Positions 1-10,885 of a stretch of 64,000 bases of DNA are shown piece by piece. The notes under the pieces are model-generated. The model saw nothing but the letters and a program-made list of their open reading frames with translations, did not search any database and had not been told where the DNA came from. The translations under genes were made by a program, and so were the position numbers. Source of the DNA: Rhizophagus irregularis (Eukaryota > Glomeromycota > Glomeromycetes > Glomerales > Glomeraceae); the NCBI RefSeq assembly GCF_026210795.1, contig NC_089441.1, positions 1,674,001-1,738,000 on the forward strand, in the 5' to 3' direction. Each line of letters opens with the position of its first letter. Positions within the stretch are counted from its first letter, which is position 1.

Positions 1-675
1 TAATTATGATTTATAGTTGATTTTTCAATCGAGAAATCAACACAATAGGACGCTAACGATTTTCTTAATTTTAATTAATTGATTTGATTTTTTAAATTAT
101 GATTTATAGTTGATTTGTCAATTGAGAAATCAACGCAGTAGAACGCTAACAATTTTCTTATTATTAATTGATTAGTTTTTTTTAATTATGATTTATAGTT
201 GATTTTCCAATTGAGAAGTCAACGCAGTAGGACGCTAACGATTTTCTTATTATTAATTGATTGATTTGTCTTTTTTAATTATGATTTATAGTTGATTTTC
301 CAATCAAGAATTCAACGCAGTAGGACGCTAACAATTTTCTTATTTTAATTAATTGATTTGACTTTTTAATTATGATTTATAGTTTATTTTTCAATCGAGA
401 AATCAACGCAGTAGAACACTAAAGATTTTCGTAATTTTAATTGATTTGATTTTTTAATTATGATTCATAGTTGATTTTCCAATTGAGAATTCAACGCAGT
501 AGGACGCTAACGATTTTCTTAATTTTAATTAATTGATTTGATTTTTTAATTATGATTTATAGTTGATTTTTCAATCAAGAAATCAACGCAGGACGCTAAC
601 GATTTTCTTATTAATTAATTTATTTGATTTTTTAATTATGATTTATAGTTGATTTTCCAATTGAGAATTCAACGC
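1..675. repeat. Satellite array, ~90 bp unit, left block
   Basis: About eight head-to-tail copies of an AT-rich unit. Each carries the marker gatttatagttgatttt, then a short inverted pair around caatcgagaaatcaacgcag, then the phrase taggacgctaacgattttc. Marker starts recur every 87-93 bases (near 8, 101, 190, 283, 373, 462, 553 and 640). The array runs off the left edge of the window and resumes at 3059 after the hAT insertion, so it is one array split by a transposon. No coding potential is seen. Confidence 0.95.
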
Positions 676-683
676 AATAGGAC

Positions 684-3058
684 TAGGGTTGGTAAAATAA
701 CCGTTAGTTATGAATTTGGTTAGTTAACGGTTAATTAACCCATAAATAACCTGTATATATAATTTTAAGGAAGTTAAAATAAATTTATAATTTATTAAAT
801 ATTATAAAATTTTAATATATTTTATTTATTCTTCATCATCTAAATTAATAACATTTGCTTCAAATCCAAATATACTATCATTATCAGAACTATTATTATT
901 ATCATCTTCTTTATTTTCATTATCAGAACTATTATTACTATCTTCTTCATTTTCATTAAAATTACTAATCTGTTTCTTTTTTTGTATTTTTACAAGTCTA
1001 TTACACATTCGAAGATTTCCATAAATATAAACTAATTTTTTAACACGTTCATTTTTCAATCTATTTCGAATTTTATTATGAATAAAACCAAAAGTAGAAA
1101 AATTTCTTTCTGCAGCTGCAGAAGATGTAGGAATTGAGAGAATTTTAATAGCCAGTTGTTGAAGTTTACTAGTTGGCCATGATTGCCACCATAAAGATGA
1201 ATTAAGAATATTAGCAGATTTCCAAATAATTTCATTATCATAAGGTGAATTTTTATTACGAAAATTTACCAATTCAGCAAATAATTCTACTGCTTCTTCC
1301 TGATTAAATCTTTTATTTACAAATGTTGTAAATTCTACATAACCAATAGATTCAACTTCATCATTTTTACTTTTTTCCAAAAATTGTGGATCTAACATAT
1401 AAGCTGTTATCATAATAGGATGATAAGTATATTCCCATCGCTTTGCAATAAGTTCTTGAAGTTTATCAGAAAAATTACAATCTATTTGATTAATTTGATT
1501 CATTACTTCTTTGAAATATGAATAAACATTTGAAAGAATTGAAATATCTGATTCAAATAACTTTAATGCTGAAACCATTGGTTCCATAATTTTTGTTATT
1601 ATATCTAAATCTTCCCAAAACTCATCTGATAAAATATGAGCTCTTAAAGTTAAATCCATATTTTGACGAATTCTTATATCCATTAAAGCCTGTTCAAGTG
1701 CTGTTCTTGAATTTTGAAGTGATTGAAAACAAGCAAGATGTGTTCCCCATCTTGTAAGTGCTGGTAAAACCAATGCAATTTCTTTAGAATAATTTTCTTT
1801 TTGAATATGTTTCAATTTAGCTGTTGCCTGTACATGTGCCTTAAAATAATTGACCAACTTTTTTGCATTTTCAACAACAGATTTAATTTGATCAATCTTT
1901 AAAATATCACTAATTAAAAGATTCATTACATGAGAATTACATCCTAAACAAACAATACTTGGATAACTATCTTCAATAATTCGCCAAGCTGCTTTCATTA
2001 CACTAGCTGTATCTGTAATAACTGCTGAAAATTTATTAATACCAACAATTTCCATTTGTTTAATAATTTCATCTGCAACCCATTTAGCTGTATGAGATTC
2101 TTCACCAGAATAAATAGCATCAAAGAATAATGGTTTTGGAGTACAAATAACAAAATTTTGAACTGATTCTCGATTAATATTAGACCAACCATCTGAAACC
2201 ATTGTAAGAGATTTAGCTTGTAAAATTTGTTCATTACATTCAGCTTTAACTTCATCAAAAACATCATCAAGTAATTCATCAGCAAGTTTTCTTCGATTAG
2301 GTAATTTGAATGCTGGACGTAATTGTTGAAAAAACTGAATAACATAATTATTTTCAAGAAAAGAAAAAGGAACTCCAGCAGCAAATAATGCTTGAGCTAG
2401 TAAAATTTCAAGAGTATCTTGTTCTTCTTCACTCATACGATCAACAAAATTCTCAATTGTTGTATTTTTTAAATGCTTTTTTGATGTTTTTACTGTAGGA
2501 ATAAAAGTAGAAGTAGTAGCATCAGAAGTTTCTAATAGTTCAGGAATTTGTTGTTTCTTTGTTTTTGCACTTTCTGGAGCTCTAGGACAACTATCATTAA
2601 GATGAACTTGCATTCTTTTAGCTGTACCTTGTTCAAAAACTTTAGAACAATAATTACAACGTACAGAAGGATGTGTTTTTTTCTTAGACCTACTACCTTC
2701 TTCATTACTTTCTGCTTCAGTAATTATTGTCCAATGTTTCCAAACAGTTCCCTTTTTTTTTACCATGATAATGAACAATAAATTTGCAAAAAAAAAGTGT
2801 TTTTTTAAAAAAAATTTATCTTAAAAAAAAGATCATGCAATATGTAGATCATAGATTTAATCAATATTTATATTAATTAATATTTAATTGTGTAACAAAA
2901 TAATGGATTATCATTTAATCACATGATTTAAATTCTGCATTTTGATTGGCTAATTATAAATAACGGTTAATTAACCATTTTAAATCAATCATAACTAACA
3001 AAATTAACGGTTAATTAACCATGGTTAATTAACCGTGGTTAATTAACCCCCATCCCTA
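684..3058 (-). mobile_element. hAT transposon, apparently complete, in the satellite
   Basis: The element begins TAGGGTTGG at 684 and ends CCATCCCTA at 3058, giving imperfect terminal inverted repeats of the form TAGGGWTGG. It is flanked by a perfect 8 bp target-site duplication, aataggac, at 676-683 and 3059-3066; 8 bp is the size expected for hAT. Both subterminal regions hold repeated ggttaattaacc motifs (715-740 and 2965-3045), plausible transposase-binding sites. The single gene inside is uninterrupted. The clean duplication inside a satellite monomer indicates a fairly recent insertion. Confidence 0.95.
826..2778 (-). CDS. hAT-family transposase with BED zinc finger
   Basis: Predicted 650-residue DDE transposase that would cut and paste the surrounding element. 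The N-terminus (about residues 35-70) has a BED-type zinc finger pattern, CNYCSKVF followed by H and C ligands. The catalytic core shows SDGWSN (first Asp), VITDTAS (second Asp) and the RW motif TRWGTHL. The C-terminus holds the hAT dimerisation block with PTSSAAAERNFS, which contains the usual catalytic Glu. The frame is open from ATG to stop with no introns, and the length is normal for hAT. The second Met, four residues downstream (MVKKK), is an equally good start. An acidic Asn/Asp/Glu-rich tail follows the dimerisation block. The family call is firm; activity is inferred from intactness. Confidence 0.95.
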   Translation of the reverse strand: MFIIMVKKKGTVWKHWTIITEAESNEEGSRSKKKTHPSVRCNYCSKVFEQGTAKRMQVHLNDSCPRAPESAKTKKQQIPELLETSDATTSTFIPTVKTSKKHLKNTTIENFVDRMSEEEQDTLEILLAQALFAAGVPFSFLENNYVIQFFQQLRPAFKLPNRRKLADELLDDVFDEVKAECNEQILQAKSLTMVSDGWSNINRESVQNFVICTPKPLFFDAIYSGEESHTAKWVADEIIKQMEIVGINKFSAVITDTASVMKAAWRIIEDSYPSIVCLGCNSHVMNLLISDILKIDQIKSVVENAKKLVNYFKAHVQATAKLKHIQKENYSKEIALVLPALTRWGTHLACFQSLQNSRTALEQALMDIRIRQNMDLTLRAHILSDEFWEDLDIITKIMEPMVSALKLFESDISILSNVYSYFKEVMNQINQIDCNFSDKLQELIAKRWEYTYHPIMITAYMLDPQFLEKSKNDEVESIGYVEFTTFVNKRFNQEEAVELFAELVNFRNKNSPYDNEIIWKSANILNSSLWWQSWPTSKLQQLAIKILSIPTSSAAAERNFSTFGFIHNKIRNRLKNERVKKLVYIYGNLRMCNRLVKIQKKKQISNFNENEEDSNNSSDNENKEDDNNNSSDNDSIFGFEANVINLDDEE

Positions 3059-3745
3059 AATAGGACGCTAACGATTTTCTTAATTTTAATTAATTGATTT
3101 GATTTTTTAAATTATGATTTATAGTTGATTTGTCAATTGAGAATTCAACGCAATAGGACGCTAACGATTTTCTTATTAATTAATTTATTTGATTTTTTAA
3201 TTATGATTTATAGTTGATTTTCCAATTGAGAATTCAACGCAATAGGACGCTAACGATTTTCTTAATTTTAATTAATTGATTTGATTTTTTAAATTATGAT
3301 TTATAGTTGATTTGTCAATTGAGAATTCAACGCAATAGGACGCTAACGATTTTCTTATTAATTAATTTATTTGATTTTTTAATTATGATTTATAGTTGAT
3401 TTTTCAATCGAGAAATCAACGCAGTAGGACGCTAACGATTTTCGTAATTTTAATTTATTTGTCTTTTTTAATTATGATTTATAGTTGATTTTCCTCGAGA
3501 AATCAACGCAGTAGAACGCTAACGATTTTCTTATTAATTAATTGATTTGTCTTTTTTAATTATGATTTATAGTTGATTTTCCAATCGAGAAATCAACGCA
3601 ATAGGACGCTAACGATTTTCTTATTAATTAATTTATTTGATTTTTTAATTATGATTTATAGTTGATTTTTCAATCGAGAAATCAACGCAGTAGAACGCTA
3701 ACGATTTTCTTATTAATTAATTGATGATTTTTAAATTTATAAATA
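3059..3745. repeat. Satellite array, ~90 bp unit, right block
   Basis: Continuation of the array from 1-675, with the same gatttatagttgattt marker and gacgctaacgattttc phrase, about eight copies. The first bases, aataggac, are the right-hand target duplication of the hAT insertion. The array stops a few bases before the start codon of the gene at 3753, so it probably covers that gene's proximal promoter. Confidence 0.95.
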
Positions 3746-3752
3746 GGACGAT

Positions 3753-6209
3753 ATGACGATATTGAACCCGCTTCGATTTTTTAAACAAATATTGAGTGAA
3801 AATAAAATGTCAAATAATAGCAATAATAAAAAAAACAATAAAAAAAATAACAAACAAAAGCAACAGAGGTTTCAAAAAGAAACACCTGACGAAGGATCTA
3901 ATCGTCAACGGGGAAGAACGGAAGAAGAAAGTAATCTGAATGAGACGAGTGACAAGACCAATAAGTCGACTAGCAAATCGTCACCCACCAAGTCAAACAA
4001 ACAAAAGCAGCAAAGGTTTCAAGAAGAAACACCTGACGAAGGATCTAATCGTCAACGGGGAAGAACGGAAGAAGAAAGTAATCCGAATGAGACGAGTGAC
4101 AAAACCAATAAGTCGACTAGCAAATCGTCACCCACCAAGTCAAACAAACAAAAGCAGCAAAGGTTTCAAGAAGAAACACCGAGCGAAGGATCTAATCGTC
4201 AACGGGGAAGAGCGGAAGAAGAAAGTAATCCGAATGAGACGAGTGACAAAACCAATAAGTCGACTAGCAAATCGTCACTCACCAAGTCAAACAAACAAAA
4301 GCAGCAAAGGTTTCAAGAAGAAACACCGAGCGAAGGATCTAATCGTCAACGGGGAAGAGCGGAAGAAGAAAGTGATCCGAATGAGACGAGTGACAAAACC
4401 AATAAGTCGACTAGCAAATCGTCACCCATCAAGTCGATCCTCAAATCTGCAAAGTCGACTAAGCCGACTCAAGAAGAGTCTGACGATGAGGTTATAGAAA
4501 TTGAACCGCCAAATATTCCTAAAGGTAATTGAATTTTGGAAAATTGCTGATTGACATGTACGATAATTAATAATTTTTATAGATCAACAAGAGATGTTAT
4601 CGGAAATGAAAAAACGATATGGGAATATTCGAATTCCACAAAAATTCGTATTAGTGGTTAAAGACGATCAAGGTAATGAAAGGATGATCGATGATGACGA
4701 TACTGATTTAAAAGCAGGTACGATTTTGACTTCATTCGTATAAATTCAGAATTATTCGTAAAAAAATATTACTATTAATAAAATTCTTTATTTAGAAAAT
4801 CTAAAATTAAAGAAACAAATTGAAGAAGTACAAGTAGAGAATGCAAAGCTTCAACGCGAAAATAACTGATTATTCGACGAAAATCGTTTTTTGACTCGAA
4901 TAAACGAGGCCTTTGCAGACGAGAATGACGATCTACGCGAAAGCTTAAACAGGTATTCGAGAATCCGTCTGCCTAAAGCCATTCATAGGCAGACGGATCT
5001 CGAACAGCTGGCAAAACGTCAAAAAAGAATTAAGACAAAAAAGTCCGAGCGATACGAGGAAGAATCGGAGGAAGAACGGTCTGGTTCTAACAATAATGAT
5101 GAGTACGACGAAAAAGAAGCTAGGGTATATTAATTTTATTTGTCTGATTCAGTTATTTAAAATTGCAGTATTGAGTAATTAAGTACCGGTTATCATTATT
5201 TGATTGTTATATTTAGGCTGAAATGAAGTCTATTTTGAAAACCATCGATGAAACTCGAGGACTAGATTACAATGAAACGTTCAATAGCGCGAAAAATCTC
5301 AAGATTCGTCGTAAGCTAGTCCCTGAATTGCGTTCAGCCCTTGCTCCGTGTTTTCCCGCTTCGAATAAGCAACTTACAAAATGGTTGGATTGTCTCCACA
5401 AGTCTCGTCGTTCTCATCAAAGATTAATGGATAGGGGAAAAGCCGATGAAAATAAACACCGGGTGCACTCAAACAATCGAGTACACGACGTTAGTAATGA
5501 TTTATAATTATTATGCTGAATTTTATTCAGATTATATATTGAATTTTATTCAAATTATAACGTATTTTAGAAGAAAATCCGCCGAATTAAGGCGGCAAAG
5601 AGATTATATAGTTTTGACGATGAACGGATAACAAAATATGATAAGCGTAGATTACTAAAGATGTTATCCAATCGCTTATTTCATTCTCCAGAAATAAGCG
5701 AGACGGACGAAGAAGACCCAACAAAGTCCATAATCGCTATTTACGACTATTCGTGGAGATCTGATGAGGTTATTAGAACTTCTGAATCTTGATTTTTCAG
5801 ACGAATCGCTGGATTTAATTTTTATATTTTATTGTTTCTTCAGCTTAAAAATTTGCTACGAAATGTACTCGATGTACACTCGTCAAATAAGTCGAAATTA
5901 ATACGCGAACGTAGATACGACGACGAGGTACAAAAATACGACCGACCACATCCGTCGAATGCTCCCGAATGGTCTTATATCGTACAACAACAAGATTTAA
6001 TATTCGATACTGATATCGATCAGGGTTTAATCACTGAATATGATGAAGAAAAAGAAGAAGTTAGTAGAGGGACAACACCAGCAACTGGCAACACCACCGA
6101 AAATGATGAAGACCATAACAAGGAAGGAGAAGAAAATCCATCAAAATCAACGGTCGGCGACAATCATAATAATTCAGATTCTGATTTACATATGGACGAC
6201 GCGCAATGA
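3753..6209 (+). pseudogene. Six-exon repeat-containing fungal gene with in-frame stop
   Basis: Unrecognised lineage-specific protein. Exons with consistent GT..AG borders and phases are 3753-4524, 4583-4717, 4796-5124, 5217-5480, 5571-5768 and 5844-6209. Exon 1 is Lys/Gln/Ser-rich and carries four 49-residue repeats. Exons 2-3 turn into a coiled-coil-like stretch (ENLKLKKQIEEVQ). Exons 4-5 are basic, and exon 6 ends acidic. A TGA at 4867-4869 in exon 3 interrupts a frame that clearly continues, with the same coiled-coil style, on both sides. The gene is therefore either a pseudogene or makes a short N-terminal product. The start may be 3753 or the later Met at about 3808 (MSNNSNN). No localisation or function can be assigned. 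Confidence 0.7.
3849..4436 (+). repeat. Four 147 bp (49-codon) coding repeats
   Basis: Units begin at 3849, 3996, 4143 and 4290. Each encodes NKQKQQRFQ, then an acidic/Arg stretch with GSNRQRGR, then TSDKTNKSTSKSS. Units 2-4 differ by only a few codons (for example PDEG versus PSEG), so the expansion is recent or kept homogenised. The 147 bp length preserves the frame. The last unit changes into KSILKSAKS before the acidic exon end. Confidence 0.95.
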
Positions 6210-6354
6210 ACGAATCTGAATTAATTTGGTAGAAAACTTTCTTTTTTTCGTCAAAAATCTATATATATATGTAATTAATATTCCAAATTATTAGTATTAG
6301 AATTTTCCATAATTCAAAATAAATTTGTCTTAATTCAGAAAAAAATTAATTACA

Positions 6355-6925
6355 ATTCGAAATAAATTTACTGCAAATTTACCGCAATTCAGAATAAAAT
6401 TTACTGCAAATATACCATAATTCAGAATAAAATTTACTGCAATTCAGACGCAATTCAGAATAAAATTAACCGCAATTCAGAATAAAATTTACCGCAATTC
6501 AGAATAAATTTACCGCAATTCAGAATAAAATTTACCGCAATTCAGAATAGAAAATTTACTGCAATTCAGAATAGAAAATTTACTGCAATTCAGATTAAAT
6601 TTACTGCAATTCAGATTAAAATTTACTGCAATTCAGAATAAAATTTACCGCAATTCAGAATAGAAAATTTACCGCAATTCAGAATAGAAAATTTACTGTA
6701 ATTCAGATTAAAATTTACTGCAATTCAGAATAAAATTTACCGCAATTCAGAATAAATTTACCGCAATTCAGAATAGAAAATTTACCGCAATTCAGAATAA
6801 AATTTACCGCAATTCAGAATAGAAAATTTACTGCAATTCAGATTAAAATTTACTGCAATTCAGATTAAAATTTATCGCAATTTATCAAAATTTATCATAA
6901 TTCAGAATAAATTCACTGCAATTCG
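6355..6925. repeat. Minisatellite of ~20-27 bp units
   Basis: More than twenty degenerate copies of a unit reading tttaccgcaattcagaataa, with variants tttactgcaattcagatta and an extended form containing gaaaa. It follows the 3' end of the six-exon gene and reaches to within about 200 bases of the Polinton-like element. Bases 6210-6354 are AT-rich and already hold decayed copies. Bases 6926-7123 hold a non-coding stretch rich in cggcc/gccga motifs that abuts the element's left breakpoint. Confidence 0.9.
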
Positions 6926-7123
6926 GTAAATTTATGAATATATTTTTTTAAACAATTCGGATCAAAAATACTAAGCAATTCAGATACAATTTGGATATTC
7001 TGATCGGCGTCGATCGGCCTGCCAATCGGAACTTTGCCTAAATTAATAAATCGGCCATCTTTATCACCAAATTCGGCCTAAAATCGGACATCCGATTTCT
7101 AGCCGATTTGGACTATTTCGACC

Positions 7124-7714
7124 AGTGTAATGGCCTTCTGACAGGATGAGAGTCGCACGTCTATCGGACTTACTCTTAGAGATTCAGGTAATGTCCCCCA
7201 CGATATTAATTGCGAGACTTCCTGCGAGTTGTTCAACTTTGTCCATGCATGAAACTGGGATGGGAGCATCGCGATTGAGACCTAATGCCTTTTTGATATA
7301 CTCGGGCTTTTCGATTGACTTTGGCATTTTAGAGAATGTGCCGTAGATATATTTCAGGCATTCATACAGGCAATCATTTAGCTACCCGTTGCAACCCCCT
7401 GCAACCGGTGGGGCATCTCTCACATAAATTATGAATCGTTCAAAATAATCAGGGTCTGCGTCATCCGGTAGTTGTGCTTCGTCGTAGTGGTCCAAGAGTG
7501 AGAAGAGGCTGGTTGGTTGGTTTTCTGATGTCCATCCACCGGGTTTCCAGTTTTCATAGGGAAGTAGGATCTGGAACTTTCTATCTGGAAATCGCGCCTG
7601 GAGAGTCTGACCGAGTCTGGTGATAGCTCCTCTGGAAAAGCGGGCACCAGAATATTGAAGTTCCTTGATGTCAGGTCGTGTTGGTAAAGTGCGGGCGATT
7701 CTTGAGTATTGCAT
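7124..7714 (-). pseudogene. Family B DNA polymerase, N-terminal fragment
   Basis: The frame starts at 7714 (MQYSRIAR), meets TAG at 7382-7384, continues in the same frame with LNDCLYECLKYIYG, meets TGA at 7184-7186, continues with ISKSKSDRRATLILSEGHYT, and ends abruptly near 7124 where unrelated repeat DNA begins. I take it as the N-terminal region of the element's polymerase: it lies 85 bp behind the helicase gene in the same direction, and the remaining polymerase (10838-11971) lacks this part. The Cys in NDCL and the His in GHY are arranged somewhat as in OTU-like cysteine proteases; that is only a resemblance. Two stops plus the truncation make it dead. Confidence 0.65.
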
Positions 7715-7799
7715 TTTTATGTATATGATTTGTCTTCAAATATAAATAATAACTTTCTATATATACGAAAAAAAAAAAAGAAATAATCTCAAATAGCGC

Positions 7800-10373
7800 T
7801 TACAATATGTCGTTGATAGCGCCCTCAGTATTTTCTTCGTTCCAGTCATCGATGATTCCATTGGCGGCCTCCCATTCACGTTCCATATTGGTTTTTGGAC
7901 GTTCCTCAGGGATCTCTCGCGCTTTTCCCTTATCTGCCCTCATAGTTTCATACCTAGAGGGGGTGGGAATAATCTCGGCATTACGATTCTCCTTGTATGC
8001 TCTTATTAAATCCGCGAGTTCTTTACGGCTAGGTATTTTAGGTAAGTATCCATTATATTCGATCCAGTCCTTGAAGCGGTCTACTACTTCCTTAAGGTAA
8101 TACTGGTACTCGTCCTCAATACGCGTTGTGGGACATTCCTCTATTTCAAACGCGAGTATTTCCCAGTCATATTCGTCTGACGTGTCTTGGTACTTAGCCC
8201 ATAATTCCTTACCTGTATTGTAGAGATCATTGAAGACCTGGTCCTTTGAATTTTTAACCCACGGTTTGCGATCCCATCGGTGCCTTTCATGCCAAGCCCA
8301 GTGTGCTCGAGTGCCTTCCTTTGGTTCAGGATCCCGGTCGACTTCTGGTTCTGTGTCGGGTTCTGGGATAAGCTGCTCTTCGGGAGCCGGTACTACTACA
8401 GGTTCTGTAGAAAATTTAGAATCTGCGAAGGATTCGGATTTTGTGGAAGATTCTGCGGGAGACTCAGGTTGTTGTTCAAGAACTGGGTCCACGGTTGTAG
8501 AATCCGAGTCTGATAACAAGTCGTCTAAAACATCGTAGTCATCTGGCTCAGGGGTGGGTTCTTCTTGGTCAGGTTCCTCGTCAGATAGATAACAATCTGA
8601 GAAGCTATCTATAGGTTCATCGGTGTTTAACTCACTAGTGTTTACATCGGGATCCGGTTGTTCTTCCCTTAACCCTTGTGGACGTTCTTTTAAGTGGTCA
8701 GGCTTGGGTGGAAGCGGTGGAGGAGTCTTGCAAATTACAGGTGCGGGTTTTTCTTCAGCGGGTTCGGGTTTTTCCTCTGCGGGTTCGGGTTTTTTCTCAG
8801 CGGGTTTTTCCTCTGCAGGTTCGGGTTTTTTCTCAGCGGGTTTCTCTTGTACGTCTTGTGGATTGTTGGCTGGATTATATATATTTGCCAAGAACTTCTC
8901 CAAGGCTTTGGGGTCTGATGCGGGTTTTTTAGAAGTCTCTATATCGATTCCTTCTATGTCTATCTCATCTGTTTCGTGGATCCAGTTTTTGCCGAAGAAC
9001 TTTTTGTAGAGGTCCTCCCTGGATATGCTGTAAACCCGTGGTGTTTTTCCACCCTTGCGTACTACTTTGCTATTTATACCCAACTCATTTGATAGGATTC
9101 TAGAAGCGTTTATCTTTGATAGGGGTGAAATGCAATGAGTTTCGCAATATGAAGTATATACCCTATAAAATTCTTGAACAGGTAGGTCGGTCATATAATT
9201 TTTCATTACGAGGTATGTGTCCTTTATAAATTGGAATAGGGGTGGAAGAGTCGAGATGATATGTTCCTGTTTAGATGTTGTCATGGGTGGCGGATTCCCA
9301 TTGAAGTCTGGGTAAGAATCCGCGATGGCTCTCAAGTAAGCATAGAACGCCTCACTGGCGCCTGGGTATTTCATAGCGTCACCGAGTTTCTTGAAATATT
9401 CCAGGTCTCCCTTGCGGGATGGTGACACATCTAAGAATACTGTGCGCCTATCATCGTTCTCTACTCTGAGAGCATTTTCGTTAGTAAGGACAATAGTTGA
9501 CATAAAGTTCTTGTAATGTGTTGGCGTCTTATATTTTTTGTGGATTTCCATTATATCACTCGTTACTTTATCTTTCAAAGAGCGATACAGAGAATTCCAC
9601 TGGCTTTTTTCTGTGGGCATTTCCTCAAGAAGAAGAAGAACTTTACCCTGTAATTGCCCATTGAAACTTCCAAGAATCGTCTGAGGATCGCTGGTCTTAT
9701 AAACGAGTTGAGTGCCTAGGACGCTGCGCTGAATGAAATCTGTTATAATACCTTTGCCCCAACCCTGTCCAGATTTTAGGTAGAGAATCGAGTACATCTT
9801 CCTTCCAGCTGCCACACCGGCTAACCACTTGATGATATATTCAGTGAGATTCCAATCACCCAAACACCAGATTTCCTGAATGTGAGAGAAGATAAATTTA
9901 ACTGCGAGGTGAATTGTAGACTCAAAGGTGGATATCGGACGCAAGACGTGGAGAAATCCTGGGAAGATATTTAGATAGAGTTGGCCGGTTAAGGATCTGA
10001 AGATTCGCTGTTTATGGGGATCACAGGTTGCATTACATACATCGGTATTCTCGACCATAAACCACTTGTAGATGTTGAACTCGGTCTTTTGAGAGGGTCC
10101 TTGTTCAGGTTGTGTGTAGAATGCCTTCGTGATTGGACGGATAAGCTTACCAATATTTTTGTCAATAATGTGTTTCAAACTTTTACTATCCGGGTCCCAC
10201 CAGAAAACCCCATGAGGATCTGCACAGGGAATGAAATAACTGCAAAGATACTTCTTGGCTTGATCGAGATCACTCATACTTTTAGCAGCATTAATGAGTC
10301 GTTTAAGCTCATTGATACTGAAGGCTTTCTTTTGTTCACCGAACTTGGGGATAACTTGAGCTTGAGCGGCCAT
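7800..10373 (-). CDS. D5-like superfamily 3 helicase of the element
   Basis: 857-residue replication helicase, expected to unwind the element's double-stranded DNA. Walker A is SGQGWGKG at 201-208, the Walker B strand is VLLLLEE near 245-251, the SF3 sensor (motif C) is VLTNEN at 295-300, and an arginine-finger-like DDRRTVFLDV follows. This is the DUF5906/D5 pattern of NCLDV and Polinton-like helicases. I see no clear archaeo-eukaryotic primase domain N-terminal to it. From about residue 500 there is a Pro/Glu/Lys repeat tract (EPAEEKPAEKKP) and a long acidic linker, then a conserved-looking C-terminal domain of about 150 residues. The frame is intact. The upstream side (10374-10420) leads directly into the terminal block, so this was the first gene of the element before the inferred inversion. 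Confidence 0.9.
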   Translation of the reverse strand: MAAQAQVIPKFGEQKKAFSINELKRLINAAKSMSDLDQAKKYLCSYFIPCADPHGVFWWDPDSKSLKHIIDKNIGKLIRPITKAFYTQPEQGPSQKTEFNIYKWFMVENTDVCNATCDPHKQRIFRSLTGQLYLNIFPGFLHVLRPISTFESTIHLAVKFIFSHIQEIWCLGDWNLTEYIIKWLAGVAAGRKMYSILYLKSGQGWGKGIITDFIQRSVLGTQLVYKTSDPQTILGSFNGQLQGKVLLLLEEMPTEKSQWNSLYRSLKDKVTSDIMEIHKKYKTPTHYKNFMSTIVLTNENALRVENDDRRTVFLDVSPSRKGDLEYFKKLGDAMKYPGASEAFYAYLRAIADSYPDFNGNPPPMTTSKQEHIISTLPPLFQFIKDTYLVMKNYMTDLPVQEFYRVYTSYCETHCISPLSKINASRILSNELGINSKVVRKGGKTPRVYSISREDLYKKFFGKNWIHETDEIDIEGIDIETSKKPASDPKALEKFLANIYNPANNPQDVQEKPAEKKPEPAEEKPAEKKPEPAEEKPEPAEEKPAPVICKTPPPLPPKPDHLKERPQGLREEQPDPDVNTSELNTDEPIDSFSDCYLSDEEPDQEEPTPEPDDYDVLDDLLSDSDSTTVDPVLEQQPESPAESSTKSESFADSKFSTEPVVVPAPEEQLIPEPDTEPEVDRDPEPKEGTRAHWAWHERHRWDRKPWVKNSKDQVFNDLYNTGKELWAKYQDTSDEYDWEILAFEIEECPTTRIEDEYQYYLKEVVDRFKDWIEYNGYLPKIPSRKELADLIRAYKENRNAEIIPTPSRYETMRADKGKAREIPEERPKTNMEREWEAANGIIDDWNEENTEGAINDIL

Positions 10374-10419
10374 TTTTTGTTCTATTAAATCGAGTACTAA
10401 TTTATAGTTACCTAATCTT

Positions 10420-10600
10420 CAATTGCCGAATGTATTTTTTCCAAAGATCCGCGCTCCTACCCGGTTATCCTCCTGTGGTTTTACAGACCTTCTAAGGGCT
10501 ATTAACCTACCTGTTAACTTGGTTTGCTATCTCACTGCCTCCAATAAGAAAACGAACGGAATCCTGAATCGGTTTCAGATGTTTCAGAAGTTTCGGATCT
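10420..10600 (+). repeat. Terminal-block copy 1 (displaced left end)
   Basis: Shares an order of motifs with 20225-20430 in the same orientation: cagaccttctaagggct, then ttggtttgctatctcactgc, then cggaatcctga, then a cagatgtt-type stretch. One copy lies just outside the helicase gene and the other just outside the zinc-ribbon gene, as expected for the two ends of an element. Polinton ends should be inverted. Direct orientation is what an inversion of the left arm would produce. Confidence 0.7.
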
Positions 10601-10885
10601 GGGGGGGTAAAATCAAAACTTTTTCTGGGAGGGTTGTCCTCGCCTGACTTTTACCAAAATTGCCAAAACATCTGAAACATCGAAACGCCCTCTCTGATTC
10701 TCTCTTATTTTCCTCTCTTTTCCCTTATTTTATCCTTTTTTGCTTATATTGTTATGTTTCAGATCTTGTTTCATATTGTTTCAGATATATAGGGATTCTC
10801 CGCCCCACGGAGGGGGGATGTAGGTACTGCGAGGCCTGTGAGGCCGAGGTGGGGTGAGCGTAGCGAGGCACACTACCAGCACGAC
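10600..10885 (+). repeat. Dispersed ~300 bp repeat, copy 1
   Basis: Aligns along its length with 35276-35585. Both start gggggtaaaa..aaaactttttctgg, run through tgtcctc and gaaacatc, then atatagggattc/atatggggattc, and end with ggtactgcgaggcc, ccgaggtggg and cgacgac. Here it lies between the displaced terminal block and the polymerase C-terminal frame, exactly at the rearrangement junction. It may be the outer part of the element's terminal repeat or an independent solo repeat that was the recombination substrate. Confidence 0.8.

Noticed and set aside
7382-7384. Reassigned stop codons (TAG and TGA read through) in the polymerase N-terminal piece
   Set aside because: Other genes of the element use normal stops and this piece is truncated anyway; simple decay is enough.
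8230-9009. Plus-strand frames opposite the helicase gene, Ser/Gly- and Phe-rich
   Set aside because: They mirror the Pro/Glu repeat codons of the real minus-strand gene.
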